Positions 45,901-56,776 of a stretch of DNA of 64,000 bases are shown here, piece by piece. Source of the DNA: Paragyromitra xinjiangensis (lineage: Eukaryota > Ascomycota > Pezizomycetes > Pezizales > Discinaceae). The stretch is from NCBI GenBank assembly GCA_038503065.1, contig JBCAMK010000022.1, forward strand, positions 434,001 to 498,000, written 5' to 3'. The position numbers were made by a program, and so were the translations under genes. The stretch's first letter is position 1. Each line of letters begins with the position of its first letter. The notes below the pieces were generated by a model, which did not search any database, had not been told where the DNA came from, and was given only the letters and a program-made list of their open reading frames with translations.

Positions 45901-48306
45901 CTGCAATTCCCGCTGTCGATACATTGCCTGCCATGTAGGTTATGGGTGCCATCCTCTCTCTGGTTACAAAAGGGCCCTCTCCACGGATACTGACCTTGCC
46001 CGCAGCAAGCAGCAGTTCCGCACCCACGGGGCTAGGTAGGAAGTCAATTAATTCGGAGTGGGGCTTAGATTGAACACTATGCCTTTGAGGCCCTTATGAT
46101 ATGTGTTGTTGGTTGCATTAACTAGAGCATATTTGGAAATCGCAAAAAAAAAACTTTCGCAAAATCCCAAGATGTTCGCACACAGATATTTACGTGTTGG
46201 CAGCATGATTGCTACTTCGGCAAATTTTGAGGGTTTGGGTTCGGCAGATGCACAGAAATTTCCGATCGCTGTGGGGACGTAAAGGCCAGGTGAAAAGCTT
46301 GTGGTTTTTCTTCTCGAGAATCACGCGATATAAAGTACCTAATTGCCATTTCCCGGGGAACTCTTGTGCATAACCGCACCCCACCCTCCTTTGAAACGCT
46401 GGAATTAAACAAATCAAAGTGATGACCTGAATTAAAAAAATAAATAAAGGACACGGGGAAGCTACACAAGGCGTCCCCCCACATCAACGAAGATCGCCTA
46501 CTCCATGATGAGGAACGCTCGGCTCCCAGTTGATGGGGTCGCAATATAACCTACACCCGCGTTGCTGCGGTGCTGCGGCGATCCGGGGGCCAGGTGTGGA
46601 GGTTCTTTGGAGAACAATCTCCATTGTGTTTCGTTCTCGAATCACGGAGTGTCGGGGCGACACTCCGCCACTCAACCCTATGCAACAAAAGAGTGGAACC
46701 GTGCGCCGCCTCTGTTTCTATCTATTGTGCTTTCCCCGGGCTTCGGGGCGCGGCTGTGGATGGGGAAGGCAGCTTGTCCCCCCATCGGTTTCAAAATATA
46801 TGCATTGGGGAGGTCGTTGCAGCAGAACATGAGAAAGTGGAATCAGGAATCAAGTTGAAAGCACAATGGGGTGCTGGATCTGGAACATCCATGGTGTTTG
46901 CATTGATCCGAATTGGCAACGCGGCCTCCCACGCAACTGGTCTGAGCGGTGGAAACCCCCATTGTTCTTTCCCTTTATCCATTTCCGAGCAAAACCGCCT
47001 CCCTCGGTCAGCTCTGTCTGATGGTGACATCGGGCACCAGGCTGGAGAGGTGAGAAGAGGCACAAAACCTATCTGCTGAATCAGTGAAGTCTGGGGTAAA
47101 AGGTAACATAAACATGGATCGATGGAGTAAGCGCCAGCGAGGCCTCCTTTCCGAGCTCTCAGCTCTTCCTTTCGGAAACTGCAAGCAGCTCTCTCACCCA
47201 CACTCATTCATCCGCATCGATTTCCTCCGCCTCTCCATCGGTTTGGTTCGTTGCCAATGACATATGTAATCCGGTTATTTTTTTTTCAGCAGTCCGGCTA
47301 TATTCGAGGATGGCAGAAATTGGGGTTTCTGTGGGGTTTCCTTCCTTTGACAGGGGGGCTGCCTAGTGGGGGCTGCTGATAGGACTGAGGCTTTCCTTGG
47401 TGCGATGTATCAAAAAAGAACACGATCGAACATGCAACATGTTCCCTTCTGTTGTGGGACAAGATAAGAGAATGCCCACGAAGCGCAGTTCTGCTACTGT
47501 CTTGAAAACAGCCAGCTCTCACCCCCCCTTCTGCATCCGTCGTAATGCTACCTCTATCTTGTTTGATTATTCCCACTGTTTTCTCTACTCCTCTCCCAGC
47601 TTTAGCATAATTCTTTAGTACTTGATTTTGAAGATGGATCTGGTTTTGGTAGTTGTATCTTTCGGTAGTTAGTTGGAGTCGATAGGTAGGATGCGGGTGG
47701 CTGCAAGGGCCATCTGTTCTTCCGGTCATTCTCCCGAATCCCCCCTAGGGGTAACGGGTACATATGTGGGGTTCCCGAGAGCCGGCAAGCCAAGGAGGTT
47801 GAGTGGACTGATCGCGATTCAATCTACGTGCTATATCTATTCCGAGAGCAAGATAAGTACTGCATAAAGACACCAGGGTGAGCTTTGTTGGTAACCCGAG
47901 TTGCCTAACCTCAAGGCTCCAATAATTAAAACTTTATGGAATCGGGGATAGCCGATATAGAATACATGAATCCTGTTCTTACATTCCTTCTCTTTCAGAA
48001 TAAACAATAATGATCGATACTTCTGTATAATGCTGGCAAAATTGACCTCTAGGGTCTTCTATGGACTTCGCCCCAAAGACATGAACAAGAAAAAAATATT
48101 TAAGAATGAGATGAGAAATATAAAATGAAAAAAAACAAAAGAAATAAAGGTCTCCATGTCCCAGAAACAAACGCCCAAAGTTCCATCATGGTTTATCCCA
48201 ATCATAATCCGTCTAATAATAACAATCAAGAAAGGAGAAAACAAATAGATATTCGCCGACCGAAACCAAACCCCAAGAAAAGTGCACACCACTCAAAGAA
48301 AATGCT
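39939..48306. other. 8.4 kb convergent intergenic region, no recognisable gene
   Basis: This lies between the 3' ends of the MOSC gene (plus) and creA (minus). Unlike the AT-rich tracts it has a more balanced composition, so reading frames of 100-170 codons occur by chance and overlap on both strands (for example 46570-47207). None has family features or a consistent exon pattern. Homopolymer runs are common, such as A13 at about 45487-45499. It may include long 3' UTRs or non-coding transcripts; nothing in the sequence proves that. Confidence 0.45.
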
Positions 48307-49596
48307 TTACATCCGCTCAGCTAAGTCAGCTCCAGCTATCGAATTCGATGTTGACGATGAGGCGGATGAAAACCCAAGACCAGTGGGATGATTGTTCAAA
48401 AGATCATGAACGTGAACTCTAGGGATAGGTAATTTTCGCTGAGCGCCGTCAGGACGATTGATTATATCACCTAGTCTTAGACCCTTCGACTGTTGAGGTT
48501 GAACGGGAGGGATACCCGCGTTATAGGGGTCAGCAACCTCCATCGGCGCCAGAGCAGGCATGTGCCTTAATGACAGTTGACGAATGCTGGGGAGTTGCAT
48601 GCCGTACTCAAGATCACGGAGATCACGGTCGCGAGGAAATAGTCGGGGAGAGTGTGCTGGGGTAGCAAGAGGAGTGCTTTCAGGTGTAGGTGAACACGAG
48701 TCATGAGAGAATGTTGGCGAAGAAGGCGCAGTTGAAACTGGAGAACTTGGTCGAGATTTCTTGACTGATCGATGAGAGATGTATGGATCGTCATCTTCAT
48801 GTGAATGAGACCGGGACATCGGCTGGGTGCCACCGTGAGACAACGACGGGAGCGCGGGACGGTTTCCGTAGTAATGATTTTGCTGGGGGTAGTAATGTCG
48901 TTCACGCTCCAGCTGCTGTGAAGCAGTGTGAGCCAACACGCTCAAATCCAGTCCATTGTGACCCATGCCACCGAGAGAAGGGCTACTTGTCGCTCTTCCA
49001 AATGGCGAGAGCCCAGAATGAATTGAGGGTGCGTGCATGCCATGGTAGGAATGGGGAGGCGAAACGTTGGGTGAACCAACATGAGATGGAGGAGCGGACT
49101 TTGATATTATTTTTGGTGGAGGTGGCATCATCTTGCCTGTGGTAGTGATAGCCGAACCGTCGTGCTGTGCCTGAGCAGCAGCAGCGAGAGCAGCTTGCTG
49201 CTGGTTCTTGTTGCTTCTTCGAGAATTAGGGTTGGTATGGATTCGAGAATGTCGAGTAAGCTCATCAGAACGGCTGAACCTCTTGGAACATCCTGGGAAT
49301 GTGCAGCCATGAGGCTTCTCTCCAGTGTGAGTGCGAATGTGTCGAGTTTGATGCTCTAATCGGTGGAATGCCTTGTCACAGAGGGGACATTTGTAGGGCC
49401 GAGGGAGCTCGGGTCGTCCATCTTGCATTGCATCTTGCTGGGAGAGGCTGCCGAGGGGTGGAAGGAGAGAATTCATTCCCATTTGATGGTTTCGATCGTC
49501 GAGAAACATCTGTTGAGGTATTGATGATTGTTGGGGAGGAGATTGGTGGAGGAGGGCGGAGAGGGAGGAGATATTGTTGGAGCCGGGTCGTTGCAT
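48307..49596 (-). CDS. creA: CreA/Cre1 carbon catabolite repressor
   Basis: C2H2 zinc-finger repressor that binds SYGGRG sites and silences genes for alternative carbon sources when glucose is present. It is a single uninterrupted 429-residue frame, close to the usual CreA length of about 415-430. The two fingers span about residues 68-121 (Cys70, Cys73, His86, His90; Cys98, Cys103, His116, His120), with [19 protein letters not shown] and [19 protein letters not shown] almost identical to Aspergillus CreA. The N-terminus is Ser/Gln-rich. An Ala/Gln run follows the fingers, then a Ser/Thr/Pro-rich region, and the conserved C-terminal block [17 protein letters not shown]. The start (49596-49594) gives the usual MQR opening. 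Regulation may include autorepression; see the upstream region. Confidence 0.96.
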   Translation of the reverse strand: MQRPGSNNISSLSALLHQSPPQQSSIPQQMFLDDRNHQMGMNSLLPPLGSLSQQDAMQDGRPELPRPYKCPLCDKAFHRLEHQTRHIRTHTGEKPHGCTFPGCSKRFSRSDELTRHSRIHTNPNSRRSNKNQQQAALAAAAQAQHDGSAITTTGKMMPPPPKIISKSAPPSHVGSPNVSPPHSYHGMHAPSIHSGLSPFGRATSSPSLGGMGHNGLDLSVLAHTASQQLERERHYYPQQNHYYGNRPALPSLSHGGTQPMSRSHSHEDDDPYISHRSVKKSRPSSPVSTAPSSPTFSHDSCSPTPESTPLATPAHSPRLFPRDRDLRDLEYGMQLPSIRQLSLRHMPALAPMEVADPYNAGIPPVQPQQSKGLRLGDIINRPDGAQRKLPIPRVHVHDLLNNHPTGLGFSSASSSTSNSIAGADLAERM

Positions 49597-50144
49597 GTGA
49601 TTGACGATGTGGGGGAGGTATGTATGGTGGTTGTGGTTGTTGTGGTAGTGGTGATGGATGGGGGGGGTTTAGTGGGTGGGTGATGAAGCGATGACGGACG
49701 CGAAGAAATAGTGTGGAGAGAAAAAAAATAATGGAGACGGGGACCGCGGGGTTATATGTAGCCGGGCACGGTTTCAGGCGGGCGGTGTGGGATGGAAAGG
49801 GAGACGAAAAAAGAGCGGAGGAGAGGGGAGAGGGGGGGGCGTGTGTTGGATTTGTAGTCTACGATCGCTGTTCCCCGATGTTCGGGGAAATATTTTTGCT
49901 TCTTTTTTTATGGATTGGGAAGGAGGGTGGGACGGACGCTGCTGATACAGTACAAAGTAAAGCAGCACCACGAAACAACAAACGCTCGGCTATGGACGAT
50001 GACGTTGATGACGATGATGAGGAGGGAGAATATTGTGATGAGGCGGATGTATGTGTAATGCGTGTATGCGTGCGTGTCGTAAGAGTTTGCTTGGAGTGCG
50101 GAGCTGAGAATAAAAAAATACAGCGAATTTATGGAACGAAGGGA

Positions 50145-50170
50145 AGAAAGAAAGAAAGAAAAAAAAAAAA
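50145..50170. repeat. GAAA/poly-A simple repeat
   Basis: Several GAAA units run into a tract of about 12 A residues. Confidence 0.7.
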
Positions 50171-50216
50171 GGTGAGGCGCTGTTATGCTGTTGCCGCTGC
50201 TCCCTTAGGGCGGTTG

Positions 50217-50260
50217 TCTGTCTGACTGACTGACTGACTGGGACTGGGACTGGGACTGGG
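50217..50260. repeat. Adjoining CTGA and GGGACT simple repeats
   Basis: About five CTGA units are followed by about three GGGACT units. They lie some 620-660 bp upstream of the creA start codon and could be part of its leader or promoter. Confidence 0.75.
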
Positions 50261-53200
50261 CCGATGTGGGGACTACGAGCCGCGGAGGGGAAACCGAGTA
50301 GGGCGGGCAAAATAATATATCGCCCAGATAATATTAATTTCCTCCCCTTTCCTACTTTCTTGGTTGATATTAGGTTCTGCCTCTACTGTTGCAGCTACGA
50401 CCGTCAGCTCGACTAGCCTTCGAGTCTTGATGGCACACTCTCCCACCAATTTCTGGGGAAAGGGCGCGGGGCTGGCTTACTGGTCGCGATAAGAGATGTT
50501 TCCAAGCGTGCTGGGTTGTGAACGCGTGGGCAACAACGGGCTGTGCTGAATGGCCAACAACTTCACTTTTCTTGGTTTGGTTTGGTTTGCTTTCTTTAAA
50601 GGAGTTTGGGGGCAGATCCTAAGAGAGGGGAAACTAAGAGGGGGCAATGATATGGGGGAAGGCGGTCTTTTTGTAGCAGAATGATATCCAACATCTAAGT
50701 CATGACCCTCAGTAGCCTACGGAGCACGCAACACGCACGTTGTTGCTGTGTGAGTCTTTGAGGTCCAAGCCTGGGCGGGAGCGAAATGGATGGCTGCGCA
50801 CTATTCGGGCTCCACGGGCTGAGAGAGATGAGTGGGGTTGGCTACATGTTTGGCCAGCCTATCTTTAACCAAGAGGAAATTTCATCTGATACCAGCGTGT
50901 GGGGGAGCCGTCCGGCCTAGGCAGACAAACCCCCCCTCCACTCCACGCCCACAGGGCCACAATCCCTTTTTCCGGTCGGCAGGGACCCGGCAGATGGCCA
51001 CTTAGCAGCCTCATCCATCAGTAAAACAAAATTGCTTGACGACTGCAGCCACTGGCCTCTCATGGTGCGGCTTCTGTGGTACGCCGTATGTCTGATATGC
51101 AGTGGGATGCAAAGAAATCTCCTAGCATGCCATGTATGGCTCCTGGAAACATGGGGAAGTGATAGGATGGGGGCAAAAAGGGGTACGGTAGATGAAATGC
51201 AGTTCCCACGGAATGAAAAAAAAAAAAACGCTGCGAAACAGGACAAATGATAGACTCCCGTCACGGCCAGATTCAACTACTGTTATGCATACTTCAGCTG
51301 GAGAGAGTTTCCACGGAACGCTGTTGATGGGAGGTGATGTGCAAGCGGGCATAGTGTAACTAACCGTCCCTTGTCGCTACAGTATAGTGAGGTCTGCAGG
51401 TTTAGGTTTCGAGTGACTCCATGTCCCTCCACACTCTTTCTCTCCGCCTTTTCGGCCGCCTCGAATGTCTCTGGCCTGGGAATATCGTTCTTTCTTGCCC
51501 CCTTTGCGGTTTTCACTCCTTGTTTCATGAACCTTCATCGCTCACGGTTTCACGCTCGGCTTTGTCTCCGTGCGGCTAGGGGAGGCCCGTTCAAAGGCTT
51601 TCTACAGATGTGTGGTGTTAGACCCCATGATAATCAGACCCGTTTTAGATCAACTGCGTGGGGGGTGACGAAAGATGATATTGTGTTTTGCGGGGGTAAG
51701 CTGACTCGAGCGCCGGAGGAAAGTCGGGAGTCGTTCCGTCTATTCTCGAGCCCTGCACATGCCCCCGCCAGGAACATACACGATCCAGGTCTCCACATCA
51801 TGCGAGATCGTTGGGAATGCTTCCTTCGATTCGGTTGCCCGCCACGACAGGCTCAACACCCCGTCGTACGAATAATGTACAATGTGCCTGTCAGCACCGT
51901 CAATGCCTGATTCTCGACATCAGGCAAAGGAGAAGTAAGCCCCCTGACTTTTTTTCTTTCTTTCTTCTGAGTATTCTCGGGAATAAAAATCTCCTTCCTG
52001 TAGTGCTCTTCGCTTCCTGATGCTCTTCACGTGTAAGGAACCGGGAAATATGGATAATGCCCCACATCCGCGCGAATCTGGCGTAGCAACCAACATCTCC
52101 CTTGCGGTGGATCGGGACCCTACCAGGCTTGTAGTTCCCCATACAGTACTAGTACAAGGTGGCTATTAAATTTATGTTCCGTTCCGATGAGGTTTTTCCG
52201 TGACGGAAAATTAAGAGACTATTTCCAAAGCGGCAATTACAACGGTTGTGGCCGAAATGAAATGAAAAGCGCTCACTCCAGCACACGATAGACGACCGAC
52301 CGGCTGGCCGCAATATGGGGGAGCAAGCGATGGGCCATACATAAGACGATGGTCAGATCCCTTCAGAATCCGACGGGCCAGAGGAGAAACTTATCTCTGA
52401 GAAGCGATTCTCACCCGACGTTTGTATGTAGCCTCTCGTTCCTCTCCGGCTAATGTCCCGAATTCACCCGAGGAATGGAGCAGCGGAAACACGGGATAAA
52501 TCTTTTTCCAGTCTTGTGGGGAAGCTCCGGCCGTGCCTTTTTTGTTCCGCCGCCAGCTAGTCGCTTGCGGCTGATGAGATGAGGCTCAGCTTGGTTTCAG
52601 CCACTGCACATGCTAGCTAGCTAGCCAGCAGCTGTGCTACTTACATGTAGTTTCCCCGAGCTCGGGTTAATCCAATCCCTCCTCTCTCTCATCCCTTTCC
52701 CCACCTTCACCTTATTGCAACTTGTACCGAGCCTTTCACCCATACCGACTGTCTCCACAATATTCTACAACGGCTTAGAAGCATGTCGCCGAGCTCGCTG
52801 CCCCTTCGAAAAGGTTCCTGCAGCCGCGGAACGGCAGATTGCTGATTTCCATGGACTCGGTGACATGACCTGAATGTTTTACCAGGGCGTCAATCATGCA
52901 AGAATGTCTAATTCTGGTCTTTGTGTGCTCCTCTGAGCGATGGCGGAAAAAAGTCCGCGATCTTTTCCGAAATCCCCGGTGTTGGAGTATTTGATGGGTG
53001 TGAGAATCTATGACGAACTGGTTTTTGTGGAGACGGAGGCTAGTTGGCGCTTGCAGCTGCCCTGCAGGGACTGCCTCCGCAAATCTCAAGCTCGCTACTC
53101 GTAAATCAGTGGAGATAGAGGCGATAATCTTTGTGCTACATGGTGCCCACCTCAAATTACTATAGTATCAGCAAATTGGCAGCTAAATAGTACTAAAGGC

Positions 53201-53560
53201 CCACTCTACACGGGGAACACGCCAAAAAAGACCGTTGTGGGTTGAGGGGTAGGTGATCTCGGTCAACAAACAAACACAAATTCAAATGTGTATTATACAT
53301 GTACTATATACAAGCAATGTCCCCTTATCTCGTCAGACATCTCAGCAATCACAAACAATTGCCACTACTCTAATGTCGGAAGTTGTAGCCGGAGCAATAG
53401 CGTAACCCCAGATCTTAGTACAGCATTGCCAGCTATCAAGGCACCCAACCCTGCGTGGCATGCAAGAAAAAAATTTGCGAAAGTTAAAAACAATAAATAA
53501 TTCATCACAGCATCGATCATAAACTATTAAAGAAAGGAACCTTTATAAGACGCATTTTTT

Positions 53561-56500
53561 TTAAAGATTCTTTTCAGAAATTTCAGCTTGTTGGGCATCT
53601 CTGGATCTCTCCCCCGACGAGTCCGAAGATTCATTGATCCTGGTGACTTCGTTACTACTGGTCCGTTCGAGGCCATCGCTGTCCTCTATCTCTTCATCCA
53701 AGACAAGATTGAGAATGATTGCGATCCTATGGTAGAAAAAGAGGGACGAAAAACGTTAGTCCACATATGCAACAGCGTGGTTCCGCAGTAGGACGAGTTC
53801 AACTCACAGTGCAGTTACCGCAAACCCGGTCTCCATGATAAGGTTGATGGCATCGAGAAACCCTTGCAGACTCCCTCCACCTGAATACGTGAAGAAGTAA
53901 CTGTTGTGGAACAATTTCTTAGCATAATGACGATCAAGGGCGTTGATGGCGGTTGTGGGGAAGAGAGATATTCGCTACTCACCTAAACCACGTCGGTACA
54001 AGGGTAGCGCCGTATCTAAATGCCGATTCGGTCAGCTTGCATTGCCCCGTAAAACCCCATACCAAGGAACATCCACTCACCCGACTGCAAGAGATGCGGT
54101 AAGAATGAACCGATCTACGCAGAAATGAGAACATAGTGCGTCAGTTATTCATCAAACCAACCATAGAAAATGAAGATATAGGGGGCACATACTGCGTCGA
54201 GTGAACGGCATAGTTGCCGTAATACTCATGCCAGACACAGCAACAGCGCAGAACTGCAGATCCTATCAGCTCTATGCCACATTTGTGTTTCCCCGAGACC
54301 AACACCCTTACCAGAAACGTTGTCATGCCCCCGAGAACTGCCGATGGTATCGCGACCAGTGAGGCTGCAAATTTGGAGAAAATCCCCATAATAACCAAGA
54401 AGAAACTGGAAAAATTGTCAGTTACAATTGAAACGAAATGACCTGCGTGGTTCGGTATGATAGAGGGACTTACCAGCATGCATAGCCAGCTTTCCTATTT
54501 GCGCATCGAGTAAGAGCCTATTGTACAGGTTTGCATTAGCATACCCCCGCCGGAACCCCGCCTAGCAGTATCATTGGTTCAGCCGGAACTTACAATGACA
54601 CCTACGATAGAATTTCTATTAGCATATTTTTATCGAAGATCTTATCAACAGATACTTGGGAGCGACTTGCCATTATTTTGCGCATATGTTGACATTGGGG
54701 TGATTGTAGCAAGCCCGGCCAGAAGGCCATTAATACCATCTGCTAGCAGTCCGCCTTGGATCCGTGAATCGAACATTCTCCCTTCAACCTCAAGTTTGGA
54801 GACTGGTATGCTATTAGGTCAATGATATTTTGATTTTGGAAATTCGTGACTCACCATCGCAAGTTGCGGTTATATCACCAATGGCTTCACAAGCGAGGAT
54901 GATATACACTGCCAGTGTTCTAAAAACAGTACTGCATTTAGCATTCATCCCGCAATAAATCTAGCGACGAGCCTGGGGGGATTACGGTAATACTAAAGGT
55001 CCATATACAGAAAGCTTGAATGTATGTACCCAGATGAAGGAAACAGCGGGCGCCTAGCGATCAACGTATAAATTAGCACCTCCGTTGGAGAGTTGTGAAA
55101 TTTAATACTTCGGGTAGTTATCGAATGGGAAGTTTCTATCGACCAATAGAAAACCACCGGGGTAAAAGATATTGAGCCTACAGAATCGATACCACTTTTA
55201 TCAAAATAGTTAGTGGCTCCGGCGATGATACATCCAACGAGAAGTCCAATCACAACACTAGTAGACTTCATAATAGGACCTATCACAATTGTGAGTGACA
55301 GATCCTTGACTCCAAAATATCTAGGACCACATACTTCCAAATCTCTCGCACAAAATTATCGTGATAAAGACAGAAAACCCGAGCCCTGTGATTATGGGGT
55401 CAATGCATGGAGGGTAGTATTATGGTATATTTGTGGCTCACCAATGAACTCCGGTGAACCCCACGGCAGTGGGTGCGGCGCGGCAGTGCTAGGGCACATG
55501 GAAAACATTCCGGATGTTGGCATGGCAGCGCAAGCTCCGTTCCCTCCAGCCCAATCCTGGAAGCCGGAGGCAATCAACTGCACTCCGATGAGCATGACAG
55601 TAGGGCCAGTGACTATTGGAGGGAACACAAGTTGGAGCCATCTCGGAGGCATGAATGATAATGCTATCTCGAGGAAGGCGCAGACGATCCCAGTACCGAT
55701 AATCGCACCTTTCGAACCCGATATTAGATTTAGTCACCAACCATCACTCGTAGGAATGTGACTTACCATATCCGTCTGGGCAAGGAAGCTTCACTCCATT
55801 CGCATCCGTCGGGCCTGTAAAAATACATTAAGCTATCTCTTTGCAATATGGGCTCCGTTTAGAATCAACGTACACTATTTTTATTAAAGAAATGATTTAT
55901 GGTTAGCTAGGAATCGTGATATCGATCGAAATTAAGCATTGCAGCAAATCTACCTTTCCGCTTGCATACATCTGTGCAAGGGCACCTTGAGCAACAGGAA
56001 TGATAGCGAACGAAGTTCCAACACTAATTTCCATTAGATAGCTGGCCAAAACCGAACAATTTATAGATAGAATAACTCACACTGATATCAACCCAGTACC
56101 GATATAATATCTATAAGAGCCTAATATCAATAACATGAATTCCCCTCGTCTAAGAAGTCTAGAGGACGTACTGAGTTCCCTTAATGTGGAACCTCGTGAC
56201 TTGGACAAATGATAAAATTCCACAGACGATGAGTGAGGTCGAGACGAGATATTGCGCCTGCGCGGTGTCCAGGTTTGCCCCACCAGTACCTCCTAGAAGT
56301 ATAGGAGGAGAAACAACACCTGCCAACATTGCTAATGCACTGTAACAAGATATTAGTAGCGATACTAGGACACAGACTGATCACAATTTTCTCAGAAAAA
56401 TGCAGAGATAGTTCCCCAAGAGGCATACTGTTGGAACCCGAGGAGCAGAGCCAATACCACCGGCATGCGGTCATCGAGGCCAAAGAACGGCGCCGCCCTA

Positions 56501-56776
56501 CGAGGCCTCTTCATGAATGGTATGTTAGGCTAGGAAAACATCAGCAAAAATTTACAAAAGAGTGGTTTTTCAAGAAAGACTATACGCGAAACAGAAATCC
56601 ATAGTCATAGGTACCAATCAATCCGTCTCTGAAAAAAACTGTTAGTAACCTCCCTCAACACAGATGCCAAAAGATTTAGACTACCTTGTGGTGAATGCAC
56701 GTTTGATACCACGTAGGCGATCACCCACAGATTTTCTAGGGCCAACATCAGGGCCAATTCTATCTGGTTCGGACAT
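53561..56776 (-). CDS. uapC: Uric acid/xanthine permease of the NAT/NCS2 family (UapA/UapC-type), 22 exons
   Basis: Plasma-membrane proton symporter for uric acid and xanthine. Exons in transcription order (lower-higher): 56685-56776, 56586-56628, 56429-56529, 56172-56339, 56081-56110, 55954-56023, 55874 alone, 55767-55814, 55442-55708, 55335-55385, 55182-55279, 54986-55053, 54855-54919, 54671-54802, 54594-54601, 54474-54517, 54312-54405, 54193-54253, 54081-54114, 53983-54015, 53808-53900, 53561-53726. They total 1767 nt, 588 residues with no internal stop; UapA and UapC have about 575-580. The QH motif (Gln78-His79), Glu357 and Asp361, and the NAT signature QNNGVIALTR (409-418) fall one position from, or near, their UapA equivalents. 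All introns are GT-AG except intron 14, which is GC-AG. Two exons are exceptionally small (1 and 8 nt). UapA versus UapC cannot be decided from sequence alone. Confidence 0.92.

Larger units (their letters stand above)
49597..53560 (-). promoter_or_regulatory. Long upstream region of creA
   Basis: About 4 kb between the creA start and the 3' end of the purine permease, both on the minus strand. Matches to the CreA site SYGGRG occur at 49609-49614 (GTGGGG), 49746-49751 (GCGGGG), 50266-50271 (GTGGGG), 50453-50458 (CTGGGG) and 50466-50471 (GCGGGG). The first 100 bases upstream of the ATG are C/A-rich on the coding strand, suggesting a long leader. Frames inside (such as 51371-51910) show no domain. 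Confidence 0.45.

Noticed and set aside
46570..47207. Overlapping reading frames of 138-169 codons on both strands
   Set aside because: Both strands are open over the same bases, translations have no domain or compositional signature, and no exon pattern supports either.
51371..51910. A 179-codon plus-strand frame upstream of creA
   Set aside because: No recognisable family, in a region with other chance frames. Kept as part of the creA upstream region.
55815..55953. Alternative permease splicing that skips part of exon 6 through a GTGCCC donor
   Set aside because: It would restore the frame but delete conserved residues before the Cys-Pro-Thr segment and uses a poor donor.
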